DNA of 58,600 nucleotides from Kineosporiaceae bacterium (lineage in GTDB: Bacteria > Actinomycetota > Actinomycetes > Actinomycetales > Kineosporiaceae): assembly GCA_016794595.1 (NCBI GenBank), contig JAEUJN010000045.1, positions 1 to 58,600 of the forward strand, given 5' to 3'. A model generated the notes under the pieces. It saw nothing but the letters and a program-made list of their open reading frames with translations, was not told the origin of the DNA and searched no databases. The position numbers and the translations under genes were made by a program. Positions 19,007-27,313 of this stretch are shown piece after piece. How positions within the stretch are numbered: position 1 is the stretch's first letter; each line of letters begins with the position of its first letter.

Positions 19007-19054
19007 CCTGCTCGGGGAGGGAAACACCCGTGCGGGACCCGGACAGGTAGGGAT

Positions 19055-19633
19055 GTGACCAGTTCCCCCGCTCCCCCGCCCGATCGGGAGGCCAGGTTCC
19101 GGGCCTTCTTCGTCCAGGCGCACCCCGACCTGCTGCGCTTCGCCCAGCGGCGGGTGCACCCGAGTCACGCCGAGGACGTCGCCGCCGACGCGTTCCTGGT
19201 GGCCTGGCGCCGCTTCGAGGAGGCCCCTGCCCTGCCGGGCGACCGCCGAGCCTGGCTGTTCGGCATCGCCCGGAACTGTCTGCTCAACACCCGGCGGGGC
19301 GAACAGCGGCGAACGGCGCTCGCCGTCCGGATCGCCGACGTCGGCCCCGGGGAGGCCACCTGGACCGCGGACGAGATCGCCGAGCGGGTCGACCTGGCCC
19401 GCGCCTGGCAGCGTCTGGACGCCGCCCAGCAGGAGGTGCTGGCACTGACCGCGTTCGACGACCTCACCTCGGCCGAGGCGGCCCGGGTGCTCGGCACGAC
19501 GGCCATGGGTTACCGGCTGCGGCTCATGCGCGCACGGCGCGCCCTGCGGCACCACCTCGACCCCACCGGCTCCCTGCTCACCGGGCCGATCCGAACTCTG
19601 GCCGAGCCCCGGCCGACCTCCGAGGAGGGCTGA
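19055..19633 (+). CDS. ECF-type RNA polymerase sigma factor
   Basis: A 192-residue sigma factor. Region 2 runs about 15-85 (DLLRFAQRRVHPSHAEDVAA, AWRRFEE, RAWLFGIARNCL). Region 4 runs about 115-165 (LDAAQQEVLALTAFDDLTSA, EAARVLGTTAMGYRLRLMRA). The recognition helix differs clearly from the sigma factor at 5052. The GTG start is the only one leaving region 2 complete. Its stop is four bases before the membrane-protein gene downstream, an ECF plus partner arrangement. Autoregulation is likely but the promoter was not identified. Confidence 0.9.
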   Translation: MTSSPAPPPDREARFRAFFVQAHPDLLRFAQRRVHPSHAEDVAADAFLVAWRRFEEAPALPGDRRAWLFGIARNCLLNTRRGEQRRTALAVRIADVGPGEATWTADEIAERVDLARAWQRLDAAQQEVLALTAFDDLTSAEAARVLGTTAMGYRLRLMRARRALRHHLDPTGSLLTGPIRTLAEPRPTSEEG

Positions 19634-19636
19634 CCC

Positions 19637-20509
19637 ATGACCACCCACCGCACCCGGATCGACACCGTGCTACGCAGCCTGGACGCGGCCTCCGCACCCG
19701 ACGCAACCGCCGCGGGCCGCGCTGATGCGACCCTCGAGCGCATCCTCGCCACCGATCCCGCATCACCCCTTGCCCTGGACGCCGCGTCGACCGTGACCGC
19801 CCCGCCGGCCCCGCGCCGTCCGCGCCGTCGGAGCGGCGGTCGGCGGATGGCCTGGGTCGCCGCGGGCGCGGCCGCGGCCGGGGCGGTCTGGCTCGTCGTC
19901 CCGGGCGGGGCCGGTACCGCCTACGCCTCGTGGACCGGTACGCCCACTGCGGTACTGGCCAGGGACGTGGCGACCGTGACCGCCGCCTGCCGTGACAGCG
20001 TCGAGGGCTCTCACACCCCGCTCGATCGTGCGTTGTTCGACGCATCGCCGGCCATCGCGGAGCGACGGGGCGACTTCGTGTTCCTGATGTTCACCCGTGC
20101 GAGCGCCCGGGCGGCACTGGCGGTCGACTGCATCGCGCAGCTCCGCCCCGGCTCGGGTGAGGTCGAGGAGATCAGCGCCGCCGTGGGTGGAGCGGGGGCC
20201 GGGGACGCACCGCTCACGCCCCCCGAGGCCGACGAGGTGGAGCTGACCTCGATCGGCCAGTTCGACCTCGACGGCACCGCGGCATCGGTCGCCGGCCGGA
20301 TCGGCCGTGACGTCCGGGCCGTGACGATCCACGCCGGGGAACGCACCGTCGCAGCGACCCTGGACAACGGATGGTTCGTCGCCTGGTGGCCCGGCGCGGC
20401 GTTCACCCCGCCTCCGTACGGCCCGAGCGGCGAGGGCGGGCCGAGGGCCACGTTCACCTACGACGTTCGGCTGGCCGACGGCACAGTGCGCACCGAGGTG
20501 CCCAGATAG
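19637..20509 (+). CDS. Single-pass membrane protein, partner of the ECF sigma factor
   Basis: A 290-residue protein with a short cytoplasmic N terminus (TRIDTVLRSLDAASAPDATA), a basic stretch RRPRRRSGGRR, one membrane helix at about 72-90 and an extracytoplasmic domain of about 200 residues. The topology and coupling to the sigma gene suggest a regulator or sensor for it, but no ZAS zinc motif or classical anti-sigma domain is visible. The outer domain has two cysteines (TAACRDS, VDCIAQ). It resembles the hypothetical proteins that often follow such sigma factors in actinobacteria. Function not established. Confidence 0.75.
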   Translation: MTTHRTRIDTVLRSLDAASAPDATAAGRADATLERILATDPASPLALDAASTVTAPPAPRRPRRRSGGRRMAWVAAGAAAAGAVWLVVPGGAGTAYASWTGTPTAVLARDVATVTAACRDSVEGSHTPLDRALFDASPAIAERRGDFVFLMFTRASARAALAVDCIAQLRPGSGEVEEISAAVGGAGAGDAPLTPPEADEVELTSIGQFDLDGTAASVAGRIGRDVRAVTIHAGERTVAATLDNGWFVAWWPGAAFTPPPYGPSGEGGPRATFTYDVRLADGTVRTEVPR

Positions 20510-20596
20510 GCGTCGGCCATGGGGATGCCGCACCCGGCCCATCCCGACGTCCGCGTCTTCACAGCCCTACCGGGGTCAGGGGCGCCGGCCCGGGCC

Positions 20597-21514
20597 TCAC
20601 ACCCCGCGCAGCCTGGAGGAGTCGGCCGGGGGTGACAGTGAGAGCACGGCGACCGCGAGCAGCACCAGCAGGGCGCCGGTGCCGCTGGTCAGGGTGATCG
20701 GCTCGGCCAGCAGCACCGCCGCCAGCACGACGGCGGTGGCCGGCTCGAGCAGGGTCAGCACCATCGCCACCCCGCCCGGCGTGGTGCGCAGGCCCAGGTA
20801 GAACAGCATGTAGGCGATCACCGTGGTGACCAGGCCGAGGTAGACCAGCCCGCCGACCACGGGCGGGGTGAGCGGCACCTCGGCACCGATCGCCATCGTG
20901 GGGCCGAGCAGCAGCAGCATGCCGATCACGGTGGTCCCGGCGGTCAGCGACTGCGGTGACAGCCGGCCGGACAGCCGGCGCGAGAGCAGGGTGGAGCCGG
21001 CGTAGAGCAGGCCCGAGATCGCCGCCAGCGTCACGCCACGCGCCGGGTGCGGGGCGACCACCCCGGTGGAGTGGGAGCTCGAGACCAGCGCCAACCCGCT
21101 GAGGGCGCACACCACGACCGCCACCGTGCGGGCCTGGGGCACCGCGCGGGCCTGCACGCTCTCCGCTGCCAGGGCCGCCACCGGGGCCAGGCCGAGCGTG
21201 ACCAGGGTGGCCACGGCCACCCCCACGTCCGCGACGGCGTAGAAGTAGGTGAGCTGGAAGCCGATCGAGGCGATCGAGACGACGAGCAGCCTCACCCCCC
21301 GGCCGGGCCCGCGGAACTCGGCGCGCAGCGCGCGCAGTCCATCCCCGCGCACGATCACCGCCAGCGCCAGGCTCGCGATCACCAGTCGCCAGAACAGGAT
21401 CACCAGCGAGTCGAGAGGCCCGTGATCCTGCAGCAGCCGCACCGAGATGCCGATGGTCGCCCAGAGCACGCCCGTGACCGAGATGGCCACGATGCCGCGC
21501 CGCGCGCTGCTCAT
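20597..21514 (-). CDS. DMT-superfamily transporter (EamA family)
   Basis: A 305-residue inner-membrane transporter with ten predicted helices in two EamA repeats (about 10-140 and 155-285). The opening VTGVLWATIGISVRLLQDHG and the second repeat GLVYLGLVTTVIAYMLFYLG are typical of RhaT/EamA metabolite exporters. The substrate cannot be told from sequence; cysteine or amino-acid export is one possibility given the cysteine genes beyond the divergent promoter (inference only). Confidence 0.9.
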   Translation of the reverse strand: MSSARRGIVAISVTGVLWATIGISVRLLQDHGPLDSLVILFWRLVIASLALAVIVRGDGLRALRAEFRGPGRGVRLLVVSIASIGFQLTYFYAVADVGVAVATLVTLGLAPVAALAAESVQARAVPQARTVAVVVCALSGLALVSSSHSTGVVAPHPARGVTLAAISGLLYAGSTLLSRRLSGRLSPQSLTAGTTVIGMLLLLGPTMAIGAEVPLTPPVVGGLVYLGLVTTVIAYMLFYLGLRTTPGGVAMVLTLLEPATAVVLAAVLLAEPITLTSGTGALLVLLAVAVLSLSPPADSSRLRGV

Positions 21515-21687
21515 CGGCGCACTGTAGCGGCGCCGGTTCCAGGGCCGATCGGCGATCGGGACGGCTGCGAGGCCGCGCTGGCGCGGTTCACCCAGGAGTC
21601 CACATCAGATTGCTCATCCCTGTCGGTCTAGTAGAGAATCCGTCGGGTGACTCATCCGGCGGCACCGCGCTCTGGTTTACTGCTCCC

Positions 21688-21768
21688 GTGCAGTCGGACC
21701 GCAGCCGCAGCCGCGCCCTCCTCGGCGCCGCCCTCGCGCGTCCGGCCACCTGTCTCTGTTGTCGCTAG
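21688..21768 (+). CDS. Leader peptide (uORF) ending Cys-Leu-Cys-Cys-Arg
   Basis: A 26-codon reading frame, GTG 21688 to TAG 21766-21768, too short for usual ORF calling. The peptide is basic in its first half (DRSRSR) and ends ARPATCLCCR. Short upstream frames with clustered C-terminal cysteines are a known class of cysteine-responsive attenuators in actinobacteria. The next genes, a PIG-L enzyme and cysK, are cysteine-related, which supports this. A stop 59 bases before the next start and a hairpin beginning at the stop codon fit translation-coupled control. No strong ribosome site is visible, and initiation at this GTG is inferred. Confidence 0.6.
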   Translation: MQSDRSRSRALLGAALARPATCLCCR

Positions 21769-21802
21769 GGGTTCTCGTCCCGCGGCCCGGTGCCGCTCCC
21801 CT
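21767..21802 (+). promoter_or_regulatory. Candidate attenuator or RBS-sequestering hairpin
   Basis: AGGGG (21767-21771) can pair with CCCCT (21798-21802), enclosing GCGGC (21782-21786) with GCCGC (21792-21796). The structure starts inside the leader stop codon, so a ribosome stalled at the cysteine codons would alter it. Predicted by eye only. Confidence 0.4.
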
Positions 21803-21826
21803 CTCGACCAGAACAGGACTCCCCCC

Positions 21827-22798
21827 ATGTCCTCGGCTCCCACCGTTGTCGTCGTCCACGCCCACCCGGACGACGAGGCGATCTTCACCGGCCTGCTCAT
21901 CCGACGCCTGGCCGACCAGGGCGGGCGCGTCGTCCTGGTCACCGCCACCGGCGGCGAGCTCGGTGAACCGTGCACCGGCGAGGACGGCGCGTCGCTGGCC
22001 GCCGTCCGGCGCCGTGAACTCGAACGGGCCTGCGCGCTGCTGGGCGTGGCCCGCTTGGTGAGTCTGGGACGCCGGGACTCCGGCGTGCCCGGCTCGACCG
22101 ATCACGACCACGCCCGGGCCCTGGTGCGCAGCCACAGGCCGGCACTGGCCCGCCGGGTCGCCGACCTGGCGATCGCCGAGGGGGCGGCGGCGATCGTGTA
22201 CGACGACCGGGGCGGCATCTACGGCCACCCCGACCACCTCACCGCCCACGCCATCGGGGCGCAGGCCGCCCGGCTGGCCGGCACCTCCGGGTACGAGGTG
22301 ACCGTCGACCGCGACCAGCTGGACGGCACGGACCACCTGGTCACCCGGGCGGCGGCCTGGCTGGGGGGCACCTCGTTCGGCACCGCGTTCGGCACCCGAT
22401 GGCACGAGATCGGGCTGGCCCTGCACGGGACGGCGCCCGAGCGCGCCGCCAAGCACGCCGCCATGGCCGCACACTCCAGCCAGATCTCCTCCGGCGAGCT
22501 CGCCGGGGTGGCCTTCGACCGGCTCTACGGCACCGAGTGGCTCACCCGAGCCCACGGACCCGCCGTCCTCGACGCACTCGGCAGGATCCCGCCGGGGCAC
22601 CTCCAGAGCCACCGGCACCTCGCGGCCGGGCGCCCGGGGGGATGTGCCACCACCCAACCCTCGACCGATCCGTCGACGCGCTCGGCATCACATCCGTTGT
22701 CACTTCCGTTGTCACATCCGTTGTCACACACGTCATTCCCACCGCCCACCAGGCCCCTGGGCCGTCCCCACCGGAGGTTCACCCATGTCCCCAGCTGA
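21827..22798 (+). CDS. PIG-L family deacetylase (MshB/Mca-like)
   Basis: A 323-residue zinc-dependent N-deacetylase of the LmbE/PIG-L fold. The metal motif AHPDDE is at about 12-17 and the third ligand lies in GHPDHLTAH. In actinobacteria this family includes MshB of mycothiol synthesis and Mca of mycothiol conjugate cleavage. Placement behind a cysteine-type leader and ahead of cysK fits thiol metabolism, but the exact substrate cannot be told. ATG 21827 is chosen because the fold begins there; a longer frame from 21647 would read through the leader. The last 40 residues are repeat-encoded ([13 protein letters not shown]), and the gene overlaps cysK by 14 bases. Confidence 0.8.
   Translation: MSSAPTVVVVHAHPDDEAIFTGLLIRRLADQGGRVVLVTATGGELGEPCTGEDGASLAAVRRRELERACALLGVARLVSLGRRDSGVPGSTDHDHARALVRSHRPALARRVADLAIAEGAAAIVYDDRGGIYGHPDHLTAHAIGAQAARLAGTSGYEVTVDRDQLDGTDHLVTRAAAWLGGTSFGTAFGTRWHEIGLALHGTAPERAAKHAAMAAHSSQISSGELAGVAFDRLYGTEWLTRAHGPAVLDALGRIPPGHLQSHRHLAAGRPGGCATTQPSTDPSTRSASHPLSLPLSHPLSHTSFPPPTRPLGRPHRRFTHVPS
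22691..22726. repeat. 12-bp tandem repeat, three units
   Basis: CATCCGTTGTCA, CTTCCGTTGTCA, CATCCGTTGTCA. It encodes the Ser-His-Pro-Leu tail of the PIG-L protein and lies 58 bases before the cysK start. Confidence 0.85.
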
Positions 22799-23771
22799 CG
22801 CCGGCGCCCCCCGCATCGCCGCCGACATCACCGAGCTGATCGGCAACACCCCGCTGGTCCGGATCAACCGGCTGACCCGGGCCGCCACCGGCGCTGAGGG
22901 CCCTGGAGGCACGGCCGCCGCCCAGGTGTTCGCCAAGCTGGAGTTCTTCAACCCGGCGAGCAGCGTCAAGGACCGGATCGGGGTGGCGATGATCGACGCC
23001 GCCCAGGAGGCCGGGCTGATCGGCCTGGACACCGTGATCGTCGAGCCCACCAGCGGGAACACCGGCATCGCCCTGGCCATGGTCGCGGCGGCGCGCGGGA
23101 TCAGGATCGTGCTGACCATGCCCGAGACGATGAGCAAGGAGCGCCGTCAGGTGTTGCGCGCCTTCGGCGCCGAGCTGATCCTCACCCCGGGCCCGGAGGG
23201 CATGGGCGGCGCGATCGCGCGGGCGGAGGAGCTGGCCAAGTCCGACCCGAAGTACTTCATGCCCCAGCAGTTCGCCAACCCGGCCAACCCGGAGATCCAC
23301 CGCCGCACGACCGCCGAGGAGATCTGGCGGGACACCGCCGGAGGGGTCGACATCGTGGTCGCCGGGATCGGCACCGGGGGCACGATCACCGGAGTGGGTC
23401 AGGTGCTGAAGGAGCGCAAGCCCTCCGTGCAGCTGATCGCGGTCGAGCCGGCCGCCTCGCCGGTGCTGTCCGGGGGAGCCAAGGGCCCGCACCCGATCCA
23501 GGGGATCGGCGCCGGCTTCGTCCCCCAGATCCTCGACACGGGGATCTACGACGAGGTGGTCACGGTGGCCAACGAGGATGCCTTCGCCACCGCCCGTCGC
23601 GCCGCCGCCGAGGAGGGCCTGTTGGTGGGCATCTCCTCCGGGGCCGCGCTCTGGGCCGCGGTGCAGGTGGCCTCCCGGCCGGAGAACGCCGGCAAGCAGA
23701 TCGTGGTGATCATCCCGTCCTTCGGTGAGCGCTACCTGAGCACGGCGCTGTTCGCCGACCTGGCCGACTGA
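22785..23771 (+). CDS. cysK: Cysteine synthase (O-acetylserine sulfhydrylase)
   Basis: PLP enzyme that makes L-cysteine from O-acetylserine and sulfide. The 328-residue product has the PLP lysine in ASSVKDRIG (Lys62), the substrate loop [10 protein letters not shown] (about 88-97), the phosphate loop [12 protein letters not shown] and the late SSGAA segment. It belongs to the CysK/CysM fold; the loops favour CysK. GGAGG lies eight bases upstream of ATG 22785. The gene overlaps the PIG-L gene and so shares the leader-peptide control proposed upstream. Confidence 0.93.
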   Translation: MSPADAGAPRIAADITELIGNTPLVRINRLTRAATGAEGPGGTAAAQVFAKLEFFNPASSVKDRIGVAMIDAAQEAGLIGLDTVIVEPTSGNTGIALAMVAAARGIRIVLTMPETMSKERRQVLRAFGAELILTPGPEGMGGAIARAEELAKSDPKYFMPQQFANPANPEIHRRTTAEEIWRDTAGGVDIVVAGIGTGGTITGVGQVLKERKPSVQLIAVEPAASPVLSGGAKGPHPIQGIGAGFVPQILDTGIYDEVVTVANEDAFATARRAAAEEGLLVGISSGAALWAAVQVASRPENAGKQIVVIIPSFGERYLSTALFADLAD

Positions 23772-23831
23772 CGAGCCAACGGCCCCCGCCGGTGGCACCC
23801 AGCATCGGCGTCGAGTGGGGACTCACGCTGC

Positions 23832-23869
23832 TCGGCCGCCGGAACCGGTGAGTTGGTGCCGGCGGCCGA
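23832..23869. terminator. Strong hairpin after cysK
   Basis: Two 15-nt arms (TCGGCCGCCGGAACC and GGTGCCGGCGGCCGA) pair at 14 of 15 positions around an 8-nt loop. It lies 60 bases after cysK and before the malic enzyme start, so it probably separates the two transcripts. Confidence 0.6.
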
Positions 23870-23937
23870 ACAGACGCTCGCTCGGGTCGCGTCGGTGTCG
23901 GGTTGTGACGGTGCCGACCTGCCGGGATGGTGACCGC

Positions 23938-25653
23938 GTGACCCTGGACTACGAGCAGGACACCTCGACCCACTTCGGGCGACTGAAGGTACGCGCGCGG
24001 GGGCGCGCTGTGCTGGCGAACCCGATGACCAACCGCGGCACGGCCTTCACCCAGGAACAGCGCGAGGAGCTCGGCCTGGTGGGGCTGATCCCGACCGGCG
24101 TGACCACGCTGGAGAACCAGGTGCACCGCACCTATGCGCAGTACCGGCGGACCACGAGCAATCTCGGCAAGTACCTGCACCTGGCCGCGGTCCGCGACCG
24201 CAACGAGGTGCTGTTCTACCGGCTGTTCAGCACCCACCTGGAGGAGATGCTGCCGATCGTCTACACGCCGACCATCGGCGAGGCGATCGAGCGGTTCAGC
24301 CACGAGTTCAACCGGCCACGCGGGGTGTTCCTGTCCATCGACCACCCCGACCGGATCGAGGAGTCACTGCTCAACTACGGCCTGGGCCCCGACCAGGTGG
24401 ATCTGTTGGTGATCACCGACTCCGAGGGCATCCTGGGCATCGGCGACCAGGGCATCGGCGGCATCCAGATCGCGATCGGCAAGCTGGCCGTCTACACCGC
24501 GGCGGCGGGCATCCACCCGCGGCGGGTGATCCCCGTCGTCCTCGATGTCGGCACCGACAACCTGGGCCTGCTGAGCAACGAGATGTACCTCGGTGAGAAA
24601 CACGCCCGGGTGCGCGGGGCCGCCTACGACGAGTTCCTCGACCGGTTCGTCTCGACGGCGACCCGGCTGTTCCCGCACGCGATGCTGCACTGGGAGGACT
24701 TCGGGACGACGAACGCGCACCGGCTGCTGACCCGGTACCGCGACGAGCACTGCACCTTCAACGACGACATCCAGGGGACGGCGGCGGTGGTGCTGGCCGC
24801 GCTGCTGGCCGGGGTCGACCGCAGCGGGCTCGACCTGAGCGAGCACCGCATCGTCATCTTCGGGGCCGGCAGCGCCGGTATCGGCATCGCCAACCTCATT
24901 CGCGACACCATGGTGCGCAGCCGCGTGGTGGCCGACGAGAAGCAGGCCTACGAACGGTTCCACGCCATCGGCATCAACGGCCTGTACGTCGAGGATCAGC
25001 CGGAACTGCTGGAGTTCCAACGGGTCTACGCCCGGCGCCGGGACGAGGTGGCGGGCTGGGACGTCGCCGACCCGGCCCGGATCGGCTTGGCCGACGTGGT
25101 GCGCACCGTGCGCCCGACGATCCTGATCGGCACCTCGACCAAGGGCGGCGCCTTCACCCAGGAGATCGTCACCGAGATGGCCCGGCACTGTGCGCGGCCG
25201 ATCATCTTCCCGCTGTCGAATCCGACGGCACGCGCCGAGGCCACGCCCGCGGACGTGGTGGCCTGGACCGACGGCCGAGCCCTGATGGCGACCGGCAGCC
25301 CCTTCGGGCCGGTGGACCACAACGGGACCCGCTTCACGATCGCCCAGGCCAACAACGCGCTGATCTTCCCCGGGTTGGGGCTCGGGGTGGCGACGTGCAA
25401 GGCGTCCCGGATCAGCGAGGGCATGATCGCCGCCGCGGCGGAGGCGCTGGCCACGCTGGTCAACGCCTACCGCCCGGGCGCCGCGCTGCTGCCGTCGATG
25501 ACCGACCTGCGCATGGTCTCGGCGCACGTGGCCGTGGCCGTCGCCCGCGAGGCCGAGATCGAAGGACTGGCCCGCGAACCGCTGACCGACCCGATCCAGC
25601 AGATCTTCGACCGGATGTGGCAGCCCGCCTACCCGCCGATCGAGGCAATCTGA
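23938..25653 (+). CDS. NAD-dependent malic enzyme (SfcA/MaeA type)
   Basis: Oxidative decarboxylation of malate to pyruvate with NAD(P)H formation. The 571-residue product aligns along the large malic enzyme class: LFYRLFSTHLEEMLPIVYTP, the lysine region GGIQIAIGKLAVYTA, EDFGTTNAHRLL, the metal site FNDDIQGTAAV, the nucleotide fold FGAGSAGIGIANL and PIIFPLSNPTARAEATP. The GTG at 23938 leaves about ten residues before the conserved core; an in-frame GTG at 23905 is an alternative and the earlier start at 23815 runs through the terminator hairpin. The gene appears monocistronic. Confidence 0.92.
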   Translation: MTLDYEQDTSTHFGRLKVRARGRAVLANPMTNRGTAFTQEQREELGLVGLIPTGVTTLENQVHRTYAQYRRTTSNLGKYLHLAAVRDRNEVLFYRLFSTHLEEMLPIVYTPTIGEAIERFSHEFNRPRGVFLSIDHPDRIEESLLNYGLGPDQVDLLVITDSEGILGIGDQGIGGIQIAIGKLAVYTAAAGIHPRRVIPVVLDVGTDNLGLLSNEMYLGEKHARVRGAAYDEFLDRFVSTATRLFPHAMLHWEDFGTTNAHRLLTRYRDEHCTFNDDIQGTAAVVLAALLAGVDRSGLDLSEHRIVIFGAGSAGIGIANLIRDTMVRSRVVADEKQAYERFHAIGINGLYVEDQPELLEFQRVYARRRDEVAGWDVADPARIGLADVVRTVRPTILIGTSTKGGAFTQEIVTEMARHCARPIIFPLSNPTARAEATPADVVAWTDGRALMATGSPFGPVDHNGTRFTIAQANNALIFPGLGLGVATCKASRISEGMIAAAAEALATLVNAYRPGAALLPSMTDLRMVSAHVAVAVAREAEIEGLAREPLTDPIQQIFDRMWQPAYPPIEAI

Positions 25654-25654
25654 G

Positions 25655-25676
25655 GGCGGCGCGCGGCGCTGCCGCC
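25655..25676. terminator. GC-rich hairpin between convergent genes
   Basis: GGCGGC, 10-nt loop, GCCGCC directly after the malic enzyme stop and before the converging enolase-superfamily gene. GC-rich context makes the call moderate. Confidence 0.4.
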
Positions 25677-25702
25677 GCGGTCTCACCTGCGCGGCGGTCG
25701 CC

Positions 25703-26821
25703 TCACCCCGGCAGCTGGGCCGTGGACGACGTCAGGCGCGCGATCGCGTCCCGGTCGAGTTCGAGACCCAGGCCGGCCGTGGCCGGCGCTCGGACGAAGC
25801 CGTCCGAGTCGGGGCGAGGTGGGTTGGTGACGCCGTACTCCCACTCTGCCGTCGGGTAGGCCACCTCGTGGTAGGTGGCGTTGGCCTGCCCGAGGATCAC
25901 GTGCAGACCTGCCATGGCATAGAACGCGCTGCCGTACGTCACCGGTTCGAGGTTCATGCCGGCCGAGGCGGCGAGTTGCATGAGGCGCAGGAGCCCGGTG
26001 ATGCCCTGTGTCGAGGCGATCTCGGAACGGCAGGCGGTCCACGGTGGGTCGAGCAAGGCATCGGCCACCTGGTGATGGTCACCGATCGCATACCCGGCGG
26101 GCAGGATCGGCACCCGGACCTGACGGGCCAGTGCTCGATAGTCCTGCAGAGCCAGTTCTGGCATGGGCGCCTCGTACCAGGAGCAGTCCATCTCGGCGAG
26201 AGCATGTCCGACACGCACCGCGTCCTCGAAGGGGTAGACGCACTCGGCGTCGTGCATGAGCGTCAGGTCGGGGTAGGTCTCGTGCAGCGTCGCGTACAGC
26301 TGGATGTCCCGCTCGGCGTCGCCGAACGCGTGCAGTTTGACGGCGGTGTAGTGCTCGCCGATGGCGCGCCCCACGACCTCGATGTAGTCCTCGATCCGTG
26401 GCATGGATTCCAGCGATGCGTAGGCCAGGACCTTCTCGCGGTGACCGCCGAGCAGGTGCCAGAGCGGGACGTCGGCGTGCTGGGCTCGCAGGTCCCACAA
26501 CGCCACGTCGACCAGCGCCAATCCGTTGGTGACGTAGGGGAAGACGACACCGGAGCGCACGTCGTCCATCAGGTCTGGCCCGCACTCGATCGAGCGCCCC
26601 TGCAGCAGCGGCCACAGAGCTCGCACCGACTCGAGCGTGGTGCGATCGCCCGCGGCATGGGCGAAGCCGTCCATGCCGGCGACCCCCACGGCGCCCTCGC
26701 TGTCGGTGATGCTCACGATCGTCGTGGTGATGTGGCAGGTGGTGGCGCGCTCGGTCCAGCGCACGCTGCGCCCCGGGCTGAGCACGCGCAGCTCGATGCG
26801 CTCGATGGTTGGTTCGGCCAT
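25703..26821 (-). CDS. Enolase-superfamily enzyme (mandelate racemase/muconate lactonizing type)
   Basis: A 372-residue protein with the N-terminal capping domain (about 1-125) and TIM barrel of the family. Barrel-strand residues seen in order are AVKLHA (a K-x-H in place of K-x-K), LMHDAECVYPF (Asp ligand), CSWYEAPMPE (Glu ligand), then LPAGYAIGD where a third acidic ligand is normally found, and CRSEIASTQGITG. It is therefore not a standard mandelate racemase or dipeptide epimerase, and the reaction cannot be assigned. GGGAG lies eight bases upstream of ATG 26821. It is the last gene of the TetR-led operon, 28 bases after the MaoC-like gene. Confidence 0.82.
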   Translation of the reverse strand: MAEPTIERIELRVLSPGRSVRWTERATTCHITTTIVSITDSEGAVGVAGMDGFAHAAGDRTTLESVRALWPLLQGRSIECGPDLMDDVRSGVVFPYVTNGLALVDVALWDLRAQHADVPLWHLLGGHREKVLAYASLESMPRIEDYIEVVGRAIGEHYTAVKLHAFGDAERDIQLYATLHETYPDLTLMHDAECVYPFEDAVRVGHALAEMDCSWYEAPMPELALQDYRALARQVRVPILPAGYAIGDHHQVADALLDPPWTACRSEIASTQGITGLLRLMQLAASAGMNLEPVTYGSAFYAMAGLHVILGQANATYHEVAYPTAEWEYGVTNPPRPDSDGFVRAPATAGLGLELDRDAIARLTSSTAQLPG

Positions 26822-26848
26822 GATTCGCACTCCCAAAGGTGTTCGGGC

Positions 26849-27313
26849 TCAGGCGGTGTGCCGCGGGAGGACGTAGACGAGCCAGTCGGCCACCAACGCC
26901 GGTCGATCGGCCCCGGTCACGGTGACGGTGCACCGCCACCGCACCAACCACCCGTCCCCCTTGGCATCGACGCCCGTGCACTCGAAGGAGGAGTGCAGCT
27001 CATCCCCGATGCGGACGGGCGAGACCCAGCGAACCCGGTCGAGGCCGTAGTTGTACGCGTACGTGGTGGTCGGGTCGAACGGTCGCGCCAGCTCGCTCAT
27101 GGCGTCGAGCAGGGCGAGGGTGTGGAAGCCCTCGACGATGTCGGCGGGGAACTCGGCAGGCTGTGGCTCCGGATGGGCCACATCCACGAGGGTGAGGCGT
27201 TCGAACTGGTCGCGCTCCCCCCGGGAGACCCGCATCGGCGCGCCGGTGTGCGACGTCCCGGCCAGCTGCCGGATCTGGTCGATCGAGATCGCCCGGCTGA
27301 GGTCCTTACGCAT
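26849..27313 (-). CDS. MaoC-like hot-dog-fold protein
   Basis: A 154-residue protein of the MaoC/NodN (R-enoyl-CoA hydratase-like) family. Recognisable segments are VEGFHTLALLDAM, AYNYGLDRVRWVSPVRIGD and the final beta strand TGADRPALVADWLVYVLP. The hydratase catalytic Asp-x4-His pair normally before the IAHGF segment is not evident; here the stretch reads HPEPQPAEFPADIVEGF. It may be a thioester-binding protein or a diverged hydratase/thioesterase. ATG 27313 overlaps the end of the ligase gene by eight bases, indicating tight coupling. Confidence 0.78.
   Translation of the reverse strand: MRKDLSRAISIDQIRQLAGTSHTGAPMRVSRGERDQFERLTLVDVAHPEPQPAEFPADIVEGFHTLALLDAMSELARPFDPTTTYAYNYGLDRVRWVSPVRIGDELHSSFECTGVDAKGDGWLVRWRCTVTVTGADRPALVADWLVYVLPRHTA

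Noticed and set aside
16361-19648. A 1095-codon open frame on the minus strand opposite the GGDEF, purB and sigma genes
   Set aside because: It is antisense to three genes with clear family matches and its translation is His/Gly/Asp/Arg-rich without domains, the usual artefact of high-GC coding DNA. The same applies to 12137-14539 (-), 2350-4653 (-) and 1749-3593 (+).
21647-21826. N-terminal extension of the PIG-L protein from GTG 21647
   Set aside because: The extension has no family similarity, reads across the leader peptide region in another frame, and the PIG-L fold starts at ATG 21827.
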